NCBI GenBank assembly: GCA_024234675.1
Contig: JACKNU010000012.1
Location: 1 to 60,170 of the forward strand
Length of the DNA: 60,170 nucleotides
Direction: 5' to 3'
DNA from: Pseudomonadales bacterium
GTDB lineage: Bacteria; Pseudomonadota; Gammaproteobacteria; Pseudomonadales; Halieaceae
Below are positions 53,069 to 60,170 of the stretch, piece by piece. Under the pieces are notes generated by a model. The model was not told where the DNA came from, did not search any database, and saw only the letters and a program-made list of their open reading frames with translations. The position numbers and the translations under genes are program-made. The number at the start of each line of letters is the position of its first letter. Position 1 is the first letter of the stretch.

Positions 53069-54568
53069 CACTCGCTTGAGCACCTTGCCGGCGGGGTTGC
53101 GCGGGATGGCCTCGATGAAAATCACCTTCTTGGGCAGCTTGTAACGCGACAGTTTTTCCGCGCAGTGGGCGATGATGTCCTCCTCGCTGACTTCTCCTTC
53201 GTTGCCGACCACGATGGCGCAGGCAATTTCACCCCATTTTTCGTCGGGAAGGCCTATCACCGCCACTTCATTGATGGCCGGGTGGGCGATGATTACATTC
53301 TCCAGTTCCGCGGGATAGATGTTCTCGCCGCCGGAAATAATCATGTCCTTGATGCGGTCCTTGATGAAGATAAAACCCTCGTCGTCGATCTCGGCGATAT
53401 CCCCGGTGCGGAACCAGCCCCGGTCAAAGGCCTCCTCGGTGGCATCGGGTCGATTCCAGTATTCCTTCATGACGAAGGGGGCCTTGATAACCACTTCCCC
53501 GGTGCCGCGGCTGGTGATGTTGCCGGCCTCGTCGCGGACCCGGATCTCGGTAAACATCGCCGGGGCGCCCGCCGAGCCTATCTTGTCCAGCGCATACTCG
53601 TTGAGCAGGAAAGAGCCGCCGCCGCCCGTTTCTGTGAGGGCATAACCCTGCACCACCTGCATGTTCTTGTCGTTGTAGATCTCGATGAGGGCCTTGGGCA
53701 TGGGGGCCGCACCGGTGATAAAACAGCGGAAGTGCTCGGATTCAAAGGTGGCGAAGTCGGGGACCTGGCGCATGAAGTTGAGGATGGCCGGCACCGAGCC
53801 GCCGGTGGTGACCCGCTCCTCCCTGATCAGTGCCCACACCGACATGGGGTCGAAGTTGGGCATGGAGATAATGGTGCCGCCGCCGATGGTGCAGGAAATA
53901 AGCGAGGTGAGGGCGGCCACGTGAAACATCGGCAGGGGCAACAACAGGCGGTCCCGATAGCGTACATCCATAGTGGTTACCCAGCTCAGGGCCGCCCAGC
54001 TGATGGTCTCGTGGGTGTGCACCACGCCCTTGGGCAGGCCGGTGGTGCCGGAGGTGTACATGATGAAGAGATTGTCGTCGCCGCCGGCGGTGACCTCGGG
54101 CTCGGCGTCCGAGGCCTGCTCCAGCAGCGCCCGCAGCCCGGCGTCGTCGCCATTCGCGGCCTGCACCTGTATCCAGGTCTGCACCGCCATGGGATGGTCG
54201 GTACTGGCTTTGACCCCGGCGGCCAGCTCGGCGCATTCCGCGCCGTAGATCACGGCTTTGGCGCCGCTGTCGGAGACGATGAAAGAGAGTTCGCTGGGGG
54301 TGAGCCGCGTATTCATCGGCACCACCACGGCGCCCAGTTTGGCGGCGCCATAAAACAGCCCGACGAACTCCACGCAGTTGGCCATCAGCAGTGCCACCCG
54401 GTCCCCCGCCTGCAGGCCACTGGCCGCCAGCACCCCGGCGCAGCGGTTGGCCAGGGCGTTCATCCGGGCGTAGTCCAGGCGCGTTTCGGTTGACGGTTCG
54501 ACGTAATTCTCCAGCTCCGGTGAGAGGCCGGCGCGCTGGGTGAGGTGGTGGCCGAGATTGATTTTCAT
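53048..54568 (-). CDS. Acyl-CoA ligase (AMP-dependent synthetase)
   Basis: 506 residues of the ANL superfamily. Landmarks: AMP-binding YTSGTTGLPKGVVHTH, GYALTETGGGG, GWFRTGDIAEIDDEGFIF, the hinge DRIKDMIISGGENIYPAELE, and a late catalytic Lys in PRNPAGKVLKRVL. It activates a fatty acid or similar carboxylate to the CoA thioester, probably feeding the wax-ester/DGAT pair encoded upstream in the same direction. GAGGACA ribosome site. Specificity is unknown. Confidence 0.93.
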   Translation of the reverse strand: MKINLGHHLTQRAGLSPELENYVEPSTETRLDYARMNALANRCAGVLAASGLQAGDRVALLMANCVEFVGLFYGAAKLGAVVVPMNTRLTPSELSFIVSDSGAKAVIYGAECAELAAGVKASTDHPMAVQTWIQVQAANGDDAGLRALLEQASDAEPEVTAGGDDNLFIMYTSGTTGLPKGVVHTHETISWAALSWVTTMDVRYRDRLLLPLPMFHVAALTSLISCTIGGGTIISMPNFDPMSVWALIREERVTTGGSVPAILNFMRQVPDFATFESEHFRCFITGAAPMPKALIEIYNDKNMQVVQGYALTETGGGGSFLLNEYALDKIGSAGAPAMFTEIRVRDEAGNITSRGTGEVVIKAPFVMKEYWNRPDATEEAFDRGWFRTGDIAEIDDEGFIFIKDRIKDMIISGGENIYPAELENVIIAHPAINEVAVIGLPDEKWGEIACAIVVGNEGEVSEEDIIAHCAEKLSRYKLPKKVIFIEAIPRNPAGKVLKRVLREQFV

Positions 54569-54652
54569 ATACTGTCCTCTGAAGGTGTTTATTGTTGCAA
54601 CCATTTGCGGGCACGTTGCGGGGCGGAAATCATCGCCCCGCCGGGCTATGCA

Positions 54653-56104
54653 CTAGCCGGCTTTGCGCCTGGTTTTCGATTTGGCTTTCGCTTTGGCTTT
54701 GGTTTTGGCTTTGGTTTTGGCCCTGCTTGTCGGCTTGTTCACGCCCGCTGTTTTCTCCAGTTCCCGCAGCGCCTCCATGATCAGGTCGGTGAGGCGCACC
54801 GGGTCTGCAACGGCTTCGGGCGTCGCGCCGACGCCCAGGCATATTTCCTCGTTGATGCTGACAAAACTGACGTTCAGCCCGGCGCCGGGCGGCACGATCG
54901 GACAGCCCTGGAAAGCGGTCATCCTGGCACCGGCGAGGTAGCGCTGGCCCTGGGGGCCGCGCATGTTGGAGATGACCAGGTTGATGCTTGGCAGTGCCTT
55001 GAATGCCGCGGCGATATCAGGAAGGGTCGTGCTGCCGAACAGCAGCATGGCGTAGAGCTGGCGCACGGCCACCGGCAGTCTGGCACTGTCCTGCTTGATC
55101 TTGTCGGTAGCGGTATGGACCTGCTGCAGACGCTCCGCCAGGCCGGCATCCGGTTTGCCCATGGGTACCAGCTCCGCGGCGGCCTGGTTGCCGGAGGCCT
55201 CCTGTCCCTCCTGGCGCACCGACATGGCCATCAATGCCACCAGCGGGGCTTTCGCGCTCGCCTGGTGTTCCCGCAGGTAGGCGTGCAGGGCGTGATCTAT
55301 CAGGGTCATGACTATGTCGTTAACGGTGGTGCCGGTGGCTTTGGCCAGGGCTTTGGCCTGGGCCAACGGGATCTCGCAACTGCTGTAGCGCCGCTCGGAG
55401 GAGGTTGCGGTGTTGTTGAACAGGGTTTTGCTGGCGCTGAAGGGTAGCGACGAGCTGGCGGGCTTGAGTCGCAGGTTCTGAGCGCCCAGTTCCGCGAAGC
55501 CGGCGCCGATCTGCAGGAGGTCGGTCGGCAGTTTGGTGAGGCGTGACACCAGGCTCTGTGACGGCGCCTTTCCCGAGCGTGGCCGGCGACTTGCGGGTGC
55601 CTCCATGGGGGTCCACAGGGCATTCATGGACTTGTCGCTGGGCGAGCGGCTGATGTACTGGTCGAACAACTTCAAGGCGCCCATGCCGTCGATCATGGCG
55701 TGGTGAACGCGTACCATGATGGCGAACTGGTCATCCTCGAGCCCCTCGATAATGTAGCACTCCCACAGCGGCCGCCCGCGATCCAGCAGCGGGCCGTTGA
55801 GGAAGCTGACAATCTCGGTCAACTGCGCCGCGCTGCCGGGAGGGGGAACGGCGAGGTGCCGGACGTGGTAGCGCAGGTCCGGCTCCACGGTCTCCCAGGA
55901 GGCCACCCCCTTGTCCAGCCACTTCAGTTTCTGGTTGAAGGGTTTCGCGACCGGGCCGCCGCGGTAGGCGGCCAGCAGCTTCGGGATAAAGGTTTTCTTC
56001 TGCCCCGCCGGCAGGCGAAACTGCTGGAAAGCGGTCATATGCATGGGGCGGTTGGGCGCTTCCAGCAACAGGAAGCTCAGGTCGACGGGGGAGAGTTTGC
56101 TCAT
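54653..56104 (-). CDS. Wax ester synthase/diacylglycerol acyltransferase (WS/DGAT), second of a tandem pair
   Basis: 483 residues. Active-site HHAMIDG at 134-140, N-terminal MSKLSPVDLSFLLLEAPNRPMHM, C-terminal SNMRGPQGQRYLAGARM. It esterifies acyl-CoA with a long-chain alcohol or diacylglycerol, giving neutral storage lipid. Start overlaps the stop of the upstream WS/DGAT by four bases (ATGA). The last ~20 residues are a Lys/Ala tail (KTKAKTKAKAKAKSK) encoded by a short DNA repeat. Confidence 0.93.
   Translation of the reverse strand: MSKLSPVDLSFLLLEAPNRPMHMTAFQQFRLPAGQKKTFIPKLLAAYRGGPVAKPFNQKLKWLDKGVASWETVEPDLRYHVRHLAVPPPGSAAQLTEIVSFLNGPLLDRGRPLWECYIIEGLEDDQFAIMVRVHHAMIDGMGALKLFDQYISRSPSDKSMNALWTPMEAPASRRPRSGKAPSQSLVSRLTKLPTDLLQIGAGFAELGAQNLRLKPASSSLPFSASKTLFNNTATSSERRYSSCEIPLAQAKALAKATGTTVNDIVMTLIDHALHAYLREHQASAKAPLVALMAMSVRQEGQEASGNQAAAELVPMGKPDAGLAERLQQVHTATDKIKQDSARLPVAVRQLYAMLLFGSTTLPDIAAAFKALPSINLVISNMRGPQGQRYLAGARMTAFQGCPIVPPGAGLNVSFVSINEEICLGVGATPEAVADPVRLTDLIMEALRELEKTAGVNKPTSRAKTKAKTKAKAKAKSKTRRKAG
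54670..54722 (-). repeat. Short tandem repeat encoding a Lys/Ala tail of WS/DGAT
   Basis: Plus-strand units of GGCTTTGGTTTT/GGCTTTCGCTTT repeat about four times. They translate on the minus strand into alternating Lys-Thr/Lys-Ala, giving a basic tail at the C-terminus. Such microsatellite-like repeats can change length by slippage. Confidence 0.7.
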
Positions 56105-57525
56105 GCAGCGGTTCCTTTTGCGGTCTCTTGCGCGGGGATGAGGTCTATCAGTTTATCCAGTTCTTCCACGAAATAGTCGTACAGCACCCAGCCATCGGGC
56201 AGTACCTTCTGGTCCGCCAGTATGCACAGGTTGGCATGCTCGCAGTAACTCCACAGGGTGATATTCAGGGAGGAGCCGTCGAATACCTGCCCGGTGGAAA
56301 ACCAGTCGACCATCTTGTAGGTGTTGAAGTAAATGGGTTCCCGGGGCCCCGGCACGTTGGACAGCACCAGGTTGCCGAACATCCCCAGCCCGCCCTCCTG
56401 CCGCCTGATATGCCAGCGCAGCGCGCCCATGATCCATGGCGGGCAGATCTGGAACAGGGCGTTCAGGTCGGCGCCGGCTTCCACCGTGACCTGCAGGTGC
56501 TCCTTCATGTCGACCGCGGCTTTGTGGCTGGCCCTGAGCCGCTCCAGGGGGTCCTCGATTTCAGAGTGCAGCCAGCAGTAATCCACGGTGGCGAAATTAC
56601 CCATCCCCTGCCAGCCCTCGTGCCTTTTGCCCGCGAAGGGCGTACCGGCAATCAGCGGGTGCTGGTCGGGGTCGTATTGCTTGTCCCGCAACAGGCGGCG
56701 CAGGGCGCCGGCGGTGCTGCTCAGGAACACATCGTTGATGGTGACCCCGAAAACCTTGCTGAGGCGCTTGAATTTGTCCAGCGGCATGCTGTCACAGACG
56801 AAAGTCCGCCCCGGGGACAGGGAGGTGTTGAGCGGGGTGCGGCGCATCATCGACATCGAGGGATGCGCGGGCTTGCCCTCGCTGGCCAGGCGCTGCTCCA
56901 GGGCCTTCTTCTTGCGCAGCCCGGTGATGACCCGTGGCAGGTGCTTGCCCAGGACCCTTGGCAGGTCGCGGCTGCCCCACCACAGGCGCTTGCCCCAGGA
57001 GGGCCAGGGTCGGGGCTGCCAGGGCGGCTCCGGCTCGGGCTTCCAGCCCGGCTCGGAGCGGTACAGGCGCTGCAGGTTGAAGGCGGCACCCACCCCGTCC
57101 ACATAAGCATGGTGAATCAGCGAGACGATGGCGACCTTGCCGCCCTGCAGGCCCTCCACGACCCAGGACATCCACAGCGGGCGACTGCGATCCAGTTGAT
57201 AGGCGTAGACCGATGACATGAATTCGCACAGGGCCCGGTGGTCCCCCGGCGCCGGGCAGCCGACCCGGCGCACATGGTAGGCCAGGTTGAAGTCGGGGTC
57301 GTCCACCCACATGGGATGGTTTATCCCGAGGGGCGAGGGCGCGTATTTCCAACGGAACATCGGCACCAGGTGCATCCTGCTGGCGAAGTCGTCGTAGTAT
57401 TTCCGGAAAGACCAGCCCTCGGGGTCGCTGGACGGGTCCAGTATGGCTACTTTGAAGGTGTGCATATAGGCCGATGATGTCTCATTGGACAACATCATCG
57501 CGTCGGCACCGCCCATTCTTATCAT
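56101..57525 (-). CDS. Wax ester synthase/diacylglycerol acyltransferase (WS/DGAT), first of a tandem pair
   Basis: 474 residues. Active-site HHAYVDG at 138-144; RMGGADAMMLSNET at the N-terminus, ending in CILADQKVLPDGWVLYDYFVEELD. Only distantly related to the second gene. Start at the ATG in MIRMGGADAM with GGAGA 8 bp upstream; an in-frame GTG lies 18 bases earlier. Followed after a four-base overlap by the second WS/DGAT, then acyl-CoA ligase. Confidence 0.92.
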   Translation of the reverse strand: MIRMGGADAMMLSNETSSAYMHTFKVAILDPSSDPEGWSFRKYYDDFASRMHLVPMFRWKYAPSPLGINHPMWVDDPDFNLAYHVRRVGCPAPGDHRALCEFMSSVYAYQLDRSRPLWMSWVVEGLQGGKVAIVSLIHHAYVDGVGAAFNLQRLYRSEPGWKPEPEPPWQPRPWPSWGKRLWWGSRDLPRVLGKHLPRVITGLRKKKALEQRLASEGKPAHPSMSMMRRTPLNTSLSPGRTFVCDSMPLDKFKRLSKVFGVTINDVFLSSTAGALRRLLRDKQYDPDQHPLIAGTPFAGKRHEGWQGMGNFATVDYCWLHSEIEDPLERLRASHKAAVDMKEHLQVTVEAGADLNALFQICPPWIMGALRWHIRRQEGGLGMFGNLVLSNVPGPREPIYFNTYKMVDWFSTGQVFDGSSLNITLWSYCEHANLCILADQKVLPDGWVLYDYFVEELDKLIDLIPAQETAKGTAA

Positions 57526-57537
57526 TTGCTGGTCTCC

Positions 57538-57579
57538 AGCCACGCGTGCTCAATTATTATAGTCAGCATGCGCGTGGCT
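57538..57579 (-). promoter_or_regulatory. Promoter of the WS/DGAT operon flanked by an inverted repeat
   Basis: Minus-strand perfect TATAAT at 57556-57561; a -35 is not clear. The hexamer lies between two 9-bp arms AGCCACGCG (57538-57546) and CGCGTGGCT (57571-57579), so the arms flank the -10 by about ten bases each side. This suggests a repressor operator, or by chance a hairpin in the 5' leader. Confidence 0.4.
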
Positions 57580-57731
57580 GCAGGGATAGTAACGATAAGT
57601 GCCGTCTGTTAAAAGTGGCCGATGGCTGGTTCAACTATGCCGCCGCCGCGGGGGAAGTTTCGGGTGACCAGCTCTCCAGAATATGACTCTTTGGTATAAA
57701 GGAAAGGCCAGCTCTCTATGGGCGAGGCACG

Positions 57732-57750
57732 ACTGTGAATTCTTCACAGT
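57732..57750. promoter_or_regulatory. Perfect palindrome upstream of the TonB-dependent receptor
   Basis: ACTGTGAA-TTC-TTCACAGT, a 19-bp perfect inverted repeat with 8-bp arms. It abuts the expected -35 region of a putative -10 TATATT at 57771-57776, and is 98 bp upstream of the receptor ATG. Position and symmetry fit a transcription factor operator; I cannot name the factor. Confidence 0.5.
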
Positions 57751-57848
57751 TAAATGGGAGCCGAAACCCTTATATTCAGGTTGATGGTACGAGTCTGCCC
57801 AGGCCCTCCGGCGGCTCGACCCGATGATAATTAAAAAGGAGTATCACC

Positions 57849-60146
57849 ATGCCCGCTCTGTCGCACCGTAAAACCCTCTCGCTCGCCGTGTTGATGGCCT
57901 CTGGCCTGGCTGCCGGCAACGCCGCCGCCCAGTTGGAGGAGGTGGTGGTTACCGCCCAGAAACGCAGCCAGTCGCTGCAGGATATCCCGATATCGATTAC
58001 CGCCTACGATGCCCAGGACATCGAGGCGATGCGCCTGATAGACGCCCAGGACCTGGGAATGGTGTCGCCCAGCCTGCAGATGCCGGCCTACCCCACTTCC
58101 AGCAATAACCTGGCGCTGTTCATCCGCGGCATAGGCAACGCAGACTCGGTGGTCATTACCAAGGATCCCACGGTAGGCGTCTACTATGACGGCGTCTATG
58201 CGGCCCGCTCCTCCGGCATGCTGTCCGATCTGTCGGAACTGGAGCGGGTAGAGGTCCTGCGCGGGCCACAGGGCACCCTGTACGGGCGCAACAGCACCGC
58301 GGGTGCGATCAATTTCATCAACGCCAAACCTACCGGGGAGCTGGGCTTCAAGCAGACCCTGGGGGCCGGGAACCTGGACAGCTGGCGCTCGACCACCCAC
58401 CTGAACCTGCCCCGCGTGGCCGGCTTCAGTGCCAAGCTCACCGGCGCGTTTTCGGATCGGGATGGCTGGGTAGATAACTCGGGACCCAACAAGACGCCGG
58501 GTCTCGAATACACCGACTACTACAAGAAGGAAAACGAGGGCTATCGCGTTGCCCTTCGCTACGATGGTGTCGACAAGCTGCTGGTCGATTACAGCTACGA
58601 TTACTCGGACATGACCACCGGGCCGGCGTATTTCCAGTACGGTGGCCCCACCGGCGGTTTTGACGGCAACGGTTTGCCCATCACAGACAGTTTTCGCAGT
58701 CGCCTCAAGGAAACCCGCACCCCCGTGGGTGGCGGCAGGTTCGCCTACTACCTGCCGGATACCAAGACCAAGGTAGACGGGCACAACCTCACCGTCAGCT
58801 ACGAGATCAACGACAATCTCTCGCTGAAGTCGATTACCGGCTACCGCAATCTGGATGACAACGCATCCCAGAACTTTTCCCAGTCTTTCGGTGATGCCGG
58901 TTCCCTGGAGGTGTACACCGCCACCAACGACGACGAGTTTTCCCAGGAGCTGCAGCTGGTGGGCAGCGCCGAGCGGCTCAACTACGTCGGTGGCCTGTAC
59001 TATTACAACGAGAATGGCGACCAGACCGAGCGGCAGTACCTCGACCGGGCCGTCGTCGACCAGACCGGCATCTATGCCTTCAGCCTGCCCGACTTTACCC
59101 CCTGCTACATCGAGTCCGTGCCCGGCCTGAGTTGCAGCGGCTTCCCCTTCGTCAACTATTTGCCCATCTACCTGGGCGAGTACACGGTCAAAACGGATAT
59201 CGAATCCTGGGCGGGGTTCGGCCAGGCTACCTGGACCCCCAACATCCTGGATGACCGCCTGAGCCTGACCGGTGGCCTGCGCTACACCGATGACCAGCGC
59301 GATGCCACCCGAACCAATGACGGCCTGCCCTGGAACAGCCGCGCACCGGGCAAGTCCAGCTCCGACAAGGACAAGGTCGATTACACGGCAGTGGCGGATT
59401 ACAGCTGGACCGACGAAATCTCCACCTATGCCAAGGTGGCCACCGGTTTCCGCTCCGGAGGCTCCAGCCGCAACGGCCTGGACTTCAACCAGGCCTTCGA
59501 CCAGGAGACCGTGACCTCCTTCGAACTGGGCTGGAAGTCGCAGCTGATGGAGAACCGGGTGCGTATCAACGGCGCGATGTATTACATGGAAGTCGACGAT
59601 ATCATCCTCGATTACCTGCCGGACCCGGTCAACAACCCCTCGGCGGTGGAGGTATTCAACTCGGGTAATGCGGATATCTATGGCCTGGAACTGGACATGC
59701 AGGCGGCCATCACCGATCGCTGGCTGGTCGGTTTCAACTACGCCTTTATCGATTACACCATAAACGACGCGGTGTTCCCCGATGGCTCCGATCGGACCGA
59801 CACCACGGAGCTGGTGTGGGCGCCGGAGAACGCCTTTTCGGTGAGCAGCGACTACAACTTCCCGGTCAGCGTGGGCGAGGTCCAGTTCCACCTGGATTAC
59901 GCCTGGCAGGACAGCCAGTACGCGCTCGCCAACACGGATGCGGGCAAGGTGGAAGTGGGCAGCTACGGCTTGCTTAATGGTCGCATCAACCTGGCCGGTG
60001 TCCAGATGCTCGGCGGCAACTGGCAGTTTGCGGTGTGGGGCAAGAACCTGACCAACAGGGACGACTCCAATTACCTGATCGGCGCTACCGCCAGGACCTA
60101 CCTGCAACCGCGCACCTACGGGGCGGAGCTCATCCTGGAGCTCTGA
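57849..60146 (+). CDS. TonB-dependent outer-membrane receptor
   Basis: 765 residues. Signal peptide (SLAVLMASGLAAGNAAA|Q), TonB box region LEEVVVTAQKRSQSLQDIPI, plug domain with LFIRGIGNADS, VGVYYDGVYAARSSGML and LERVEVLRGPQGTLYGRNSTAGAIN, then a beta-barrel ending in TYGAELILEL. Typical of the receptors with broad substrates found in sphingomonads and marine gammaproteobacteria. The ligand is unknown; the neighbouring lipid operon allows a hydrophobic substrate but this is speculative. A strong AAAAAGGAG precedes the start. Confidence 0.95.
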   Translation: MPALSHRKTLSLAVLMASGLAAGNAAAQLEEVVVTAQKRSQSLQDIPISITAYDAQDIEAMRLIDAQDLGMVSPSLQMPAYPTSSNNLALFIRGIGNADSVVITKDPTVGVYYDGVYAARSSGMLSDLSELERVEVLRGPQGTLYGRNSTAGAINFINAKPTGELGFKQTLGAGNLDSWRSTTHLNLPRVAGFSAKLTGAFSDRDGWVDNSGPNKTPGLEYTDYYKKENEGYRVALRYDGVDKLLVDYSYDYSDMTTGPAYFQYGGPTGGFDGNGLPITDSFRSRLKETRTPVGGGRFAYYLPDTKTKVDGHNLTVSYEINDNLSLKSITGYRNLDDNASQNFSQSFGDAGSLEVYTATNDDEFSQELQLVGSAERLNYVGGLYYYNENGDQTERQYLDRAVVDQTGIYAFSLPDFTPCYIESVPGLSCSGFPFVNYLPIYLGEYTVKTDIESWAGFGQATWTPNILDDRLSLTGGLRYTDDQRDATRTNDGLPWNSRAPGKSSSDKDKVDYTAVADYSWTDEISTYAKVATGFRSGGSSRNGLDFNQAFDQETVTSFELGWKSQLMENRVRINGAMYYMEVDDIILDYLPDPVNNPSAVEVFNSGNADIYGLELDMQAAITDRWLVGFNYAFIDYTINDAVFPDGSDRTDTTELVWAPENAFSVSSDYNFPVSVGEVQFHLDYAWQDSQYALANTDAGKVEVGSYGLLNGRINLAGVQMLGGNWQFAVWGKNLTNRDDSNYLIGATARTYLQPRTYGAELILEL

Positions 60147-60170
60147 TCCCGCAGCACGAGGGGGGTGCAT

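Larger units (their letters stand above)
57526..57848. other. Intergenic region between divergent lipid operon and TonB receptor
   Basis: 323 bp holding two promoters and two inverted repeats (57538-57579 and 57732-57750), listed separately. The remaining sequence has no open frame or RNA signature that I recognise. An AAAAAGGAGTATC Shine-Dalgarno precedes the receptor ATG. Confidence 0.55.

Noticed and set aside
57831..60170. 779-residue minus-strand open frame opposite the TonB receptor
   Set aside because: The receptor is unambiguous on the plus strand; the antisense translation is Val/Gly/Asp-rich with no recognisable domain.

Overview
The window is high-GC, densely coded chromosomal DNA from a Gram-negative gammaproteobacterium. 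Type IV pilus minor-pilin genes, an Old Yellow Enzyme, paired wax-ester/DGAT acyltransferases, an UrcA-family protein and a TonB-dependent receptor of the 'EEVVVTAQKR' type together suggest a marine OM60/NOR5 (Halieaceae)-like lineage. That placement is inference from gene content; there is no rRNA gene here. I saw no tRNA or rRNA gene, no transposase and no CRISPR array. Several genes appear to start at TTG or GTG.

Layout. 1-4.7 kb (minus): a PAP2 phosphatase, a lytic transglycosylase with a SPOR domain, and phosphoglucomutase. 4.7-14.2 kb: an AraC regulator divergent from a D-aminoacylase-type amidohydrolase, an unknown membrane protein, a cyclopropane fatty acid synthase, a small exported protein, two secreted alpha/beta hydrolases, an MtfA-like peptidase and an UrcA protein. 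14.3-19.5 kb (minus): a LytS/LytTR two-component pair, apparently transcribed leaderless, behind an operon of head-GIN adhesin-like protein, YtrA-type GntR regulator, ABC ATPase and permease; the operon promoter overlaps a perfect inverted repeat. 19.6-21.9 kb (minus): an envelope operon of L,D-transpeptidase, DUF4398 lipoprotein and DUF4398-OmpA lipoprotein.

22.2-28.4 kb (plus) is the most unusual block: five genes that overlap or nearly touch, encoding a CelD/FemAB-like GNAT protein, a NodU/CmcH-type carbamoyltransferase, a small membrane protein, an exported caspase-like (clan CD) protein with an EF-hand loop and coiled coil, and a second GNAT protein. I do not recognise this combination as a described system. 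It is followed by an FMN-dependent glutamate-synthase-like oxidoreductase and an Old Yellow Enzyme.

31.4-38.6 kb (plus) is a complete minor pilin operon (fimT/pilV/pilW/pilX/pilY1/pilE); its PilY1 carries three tandem cysteine repeats. 39.8-49.8 kb (plus) is a type I secretion locus: HlyB-like ABC transporter with a catalytically dead C39 domain, HlyD-like adaptor, an AT-rich lipoprotein gene and a 1926-residue RTX protein with an N-terminal class 3 lipase domain. The AT-rich composition spans the lipoprotein and the first ~45 codons of the lipase, then stops abruptly. 49.8-60.1 kb: a divergent ABC1/UbiB-type kinase, a FieF-like cation exporter, a lipid operon (two WS/DGAT genes, acyl-CoA ligase) and a TonB-dependent receptor behind a perfect palindrome.
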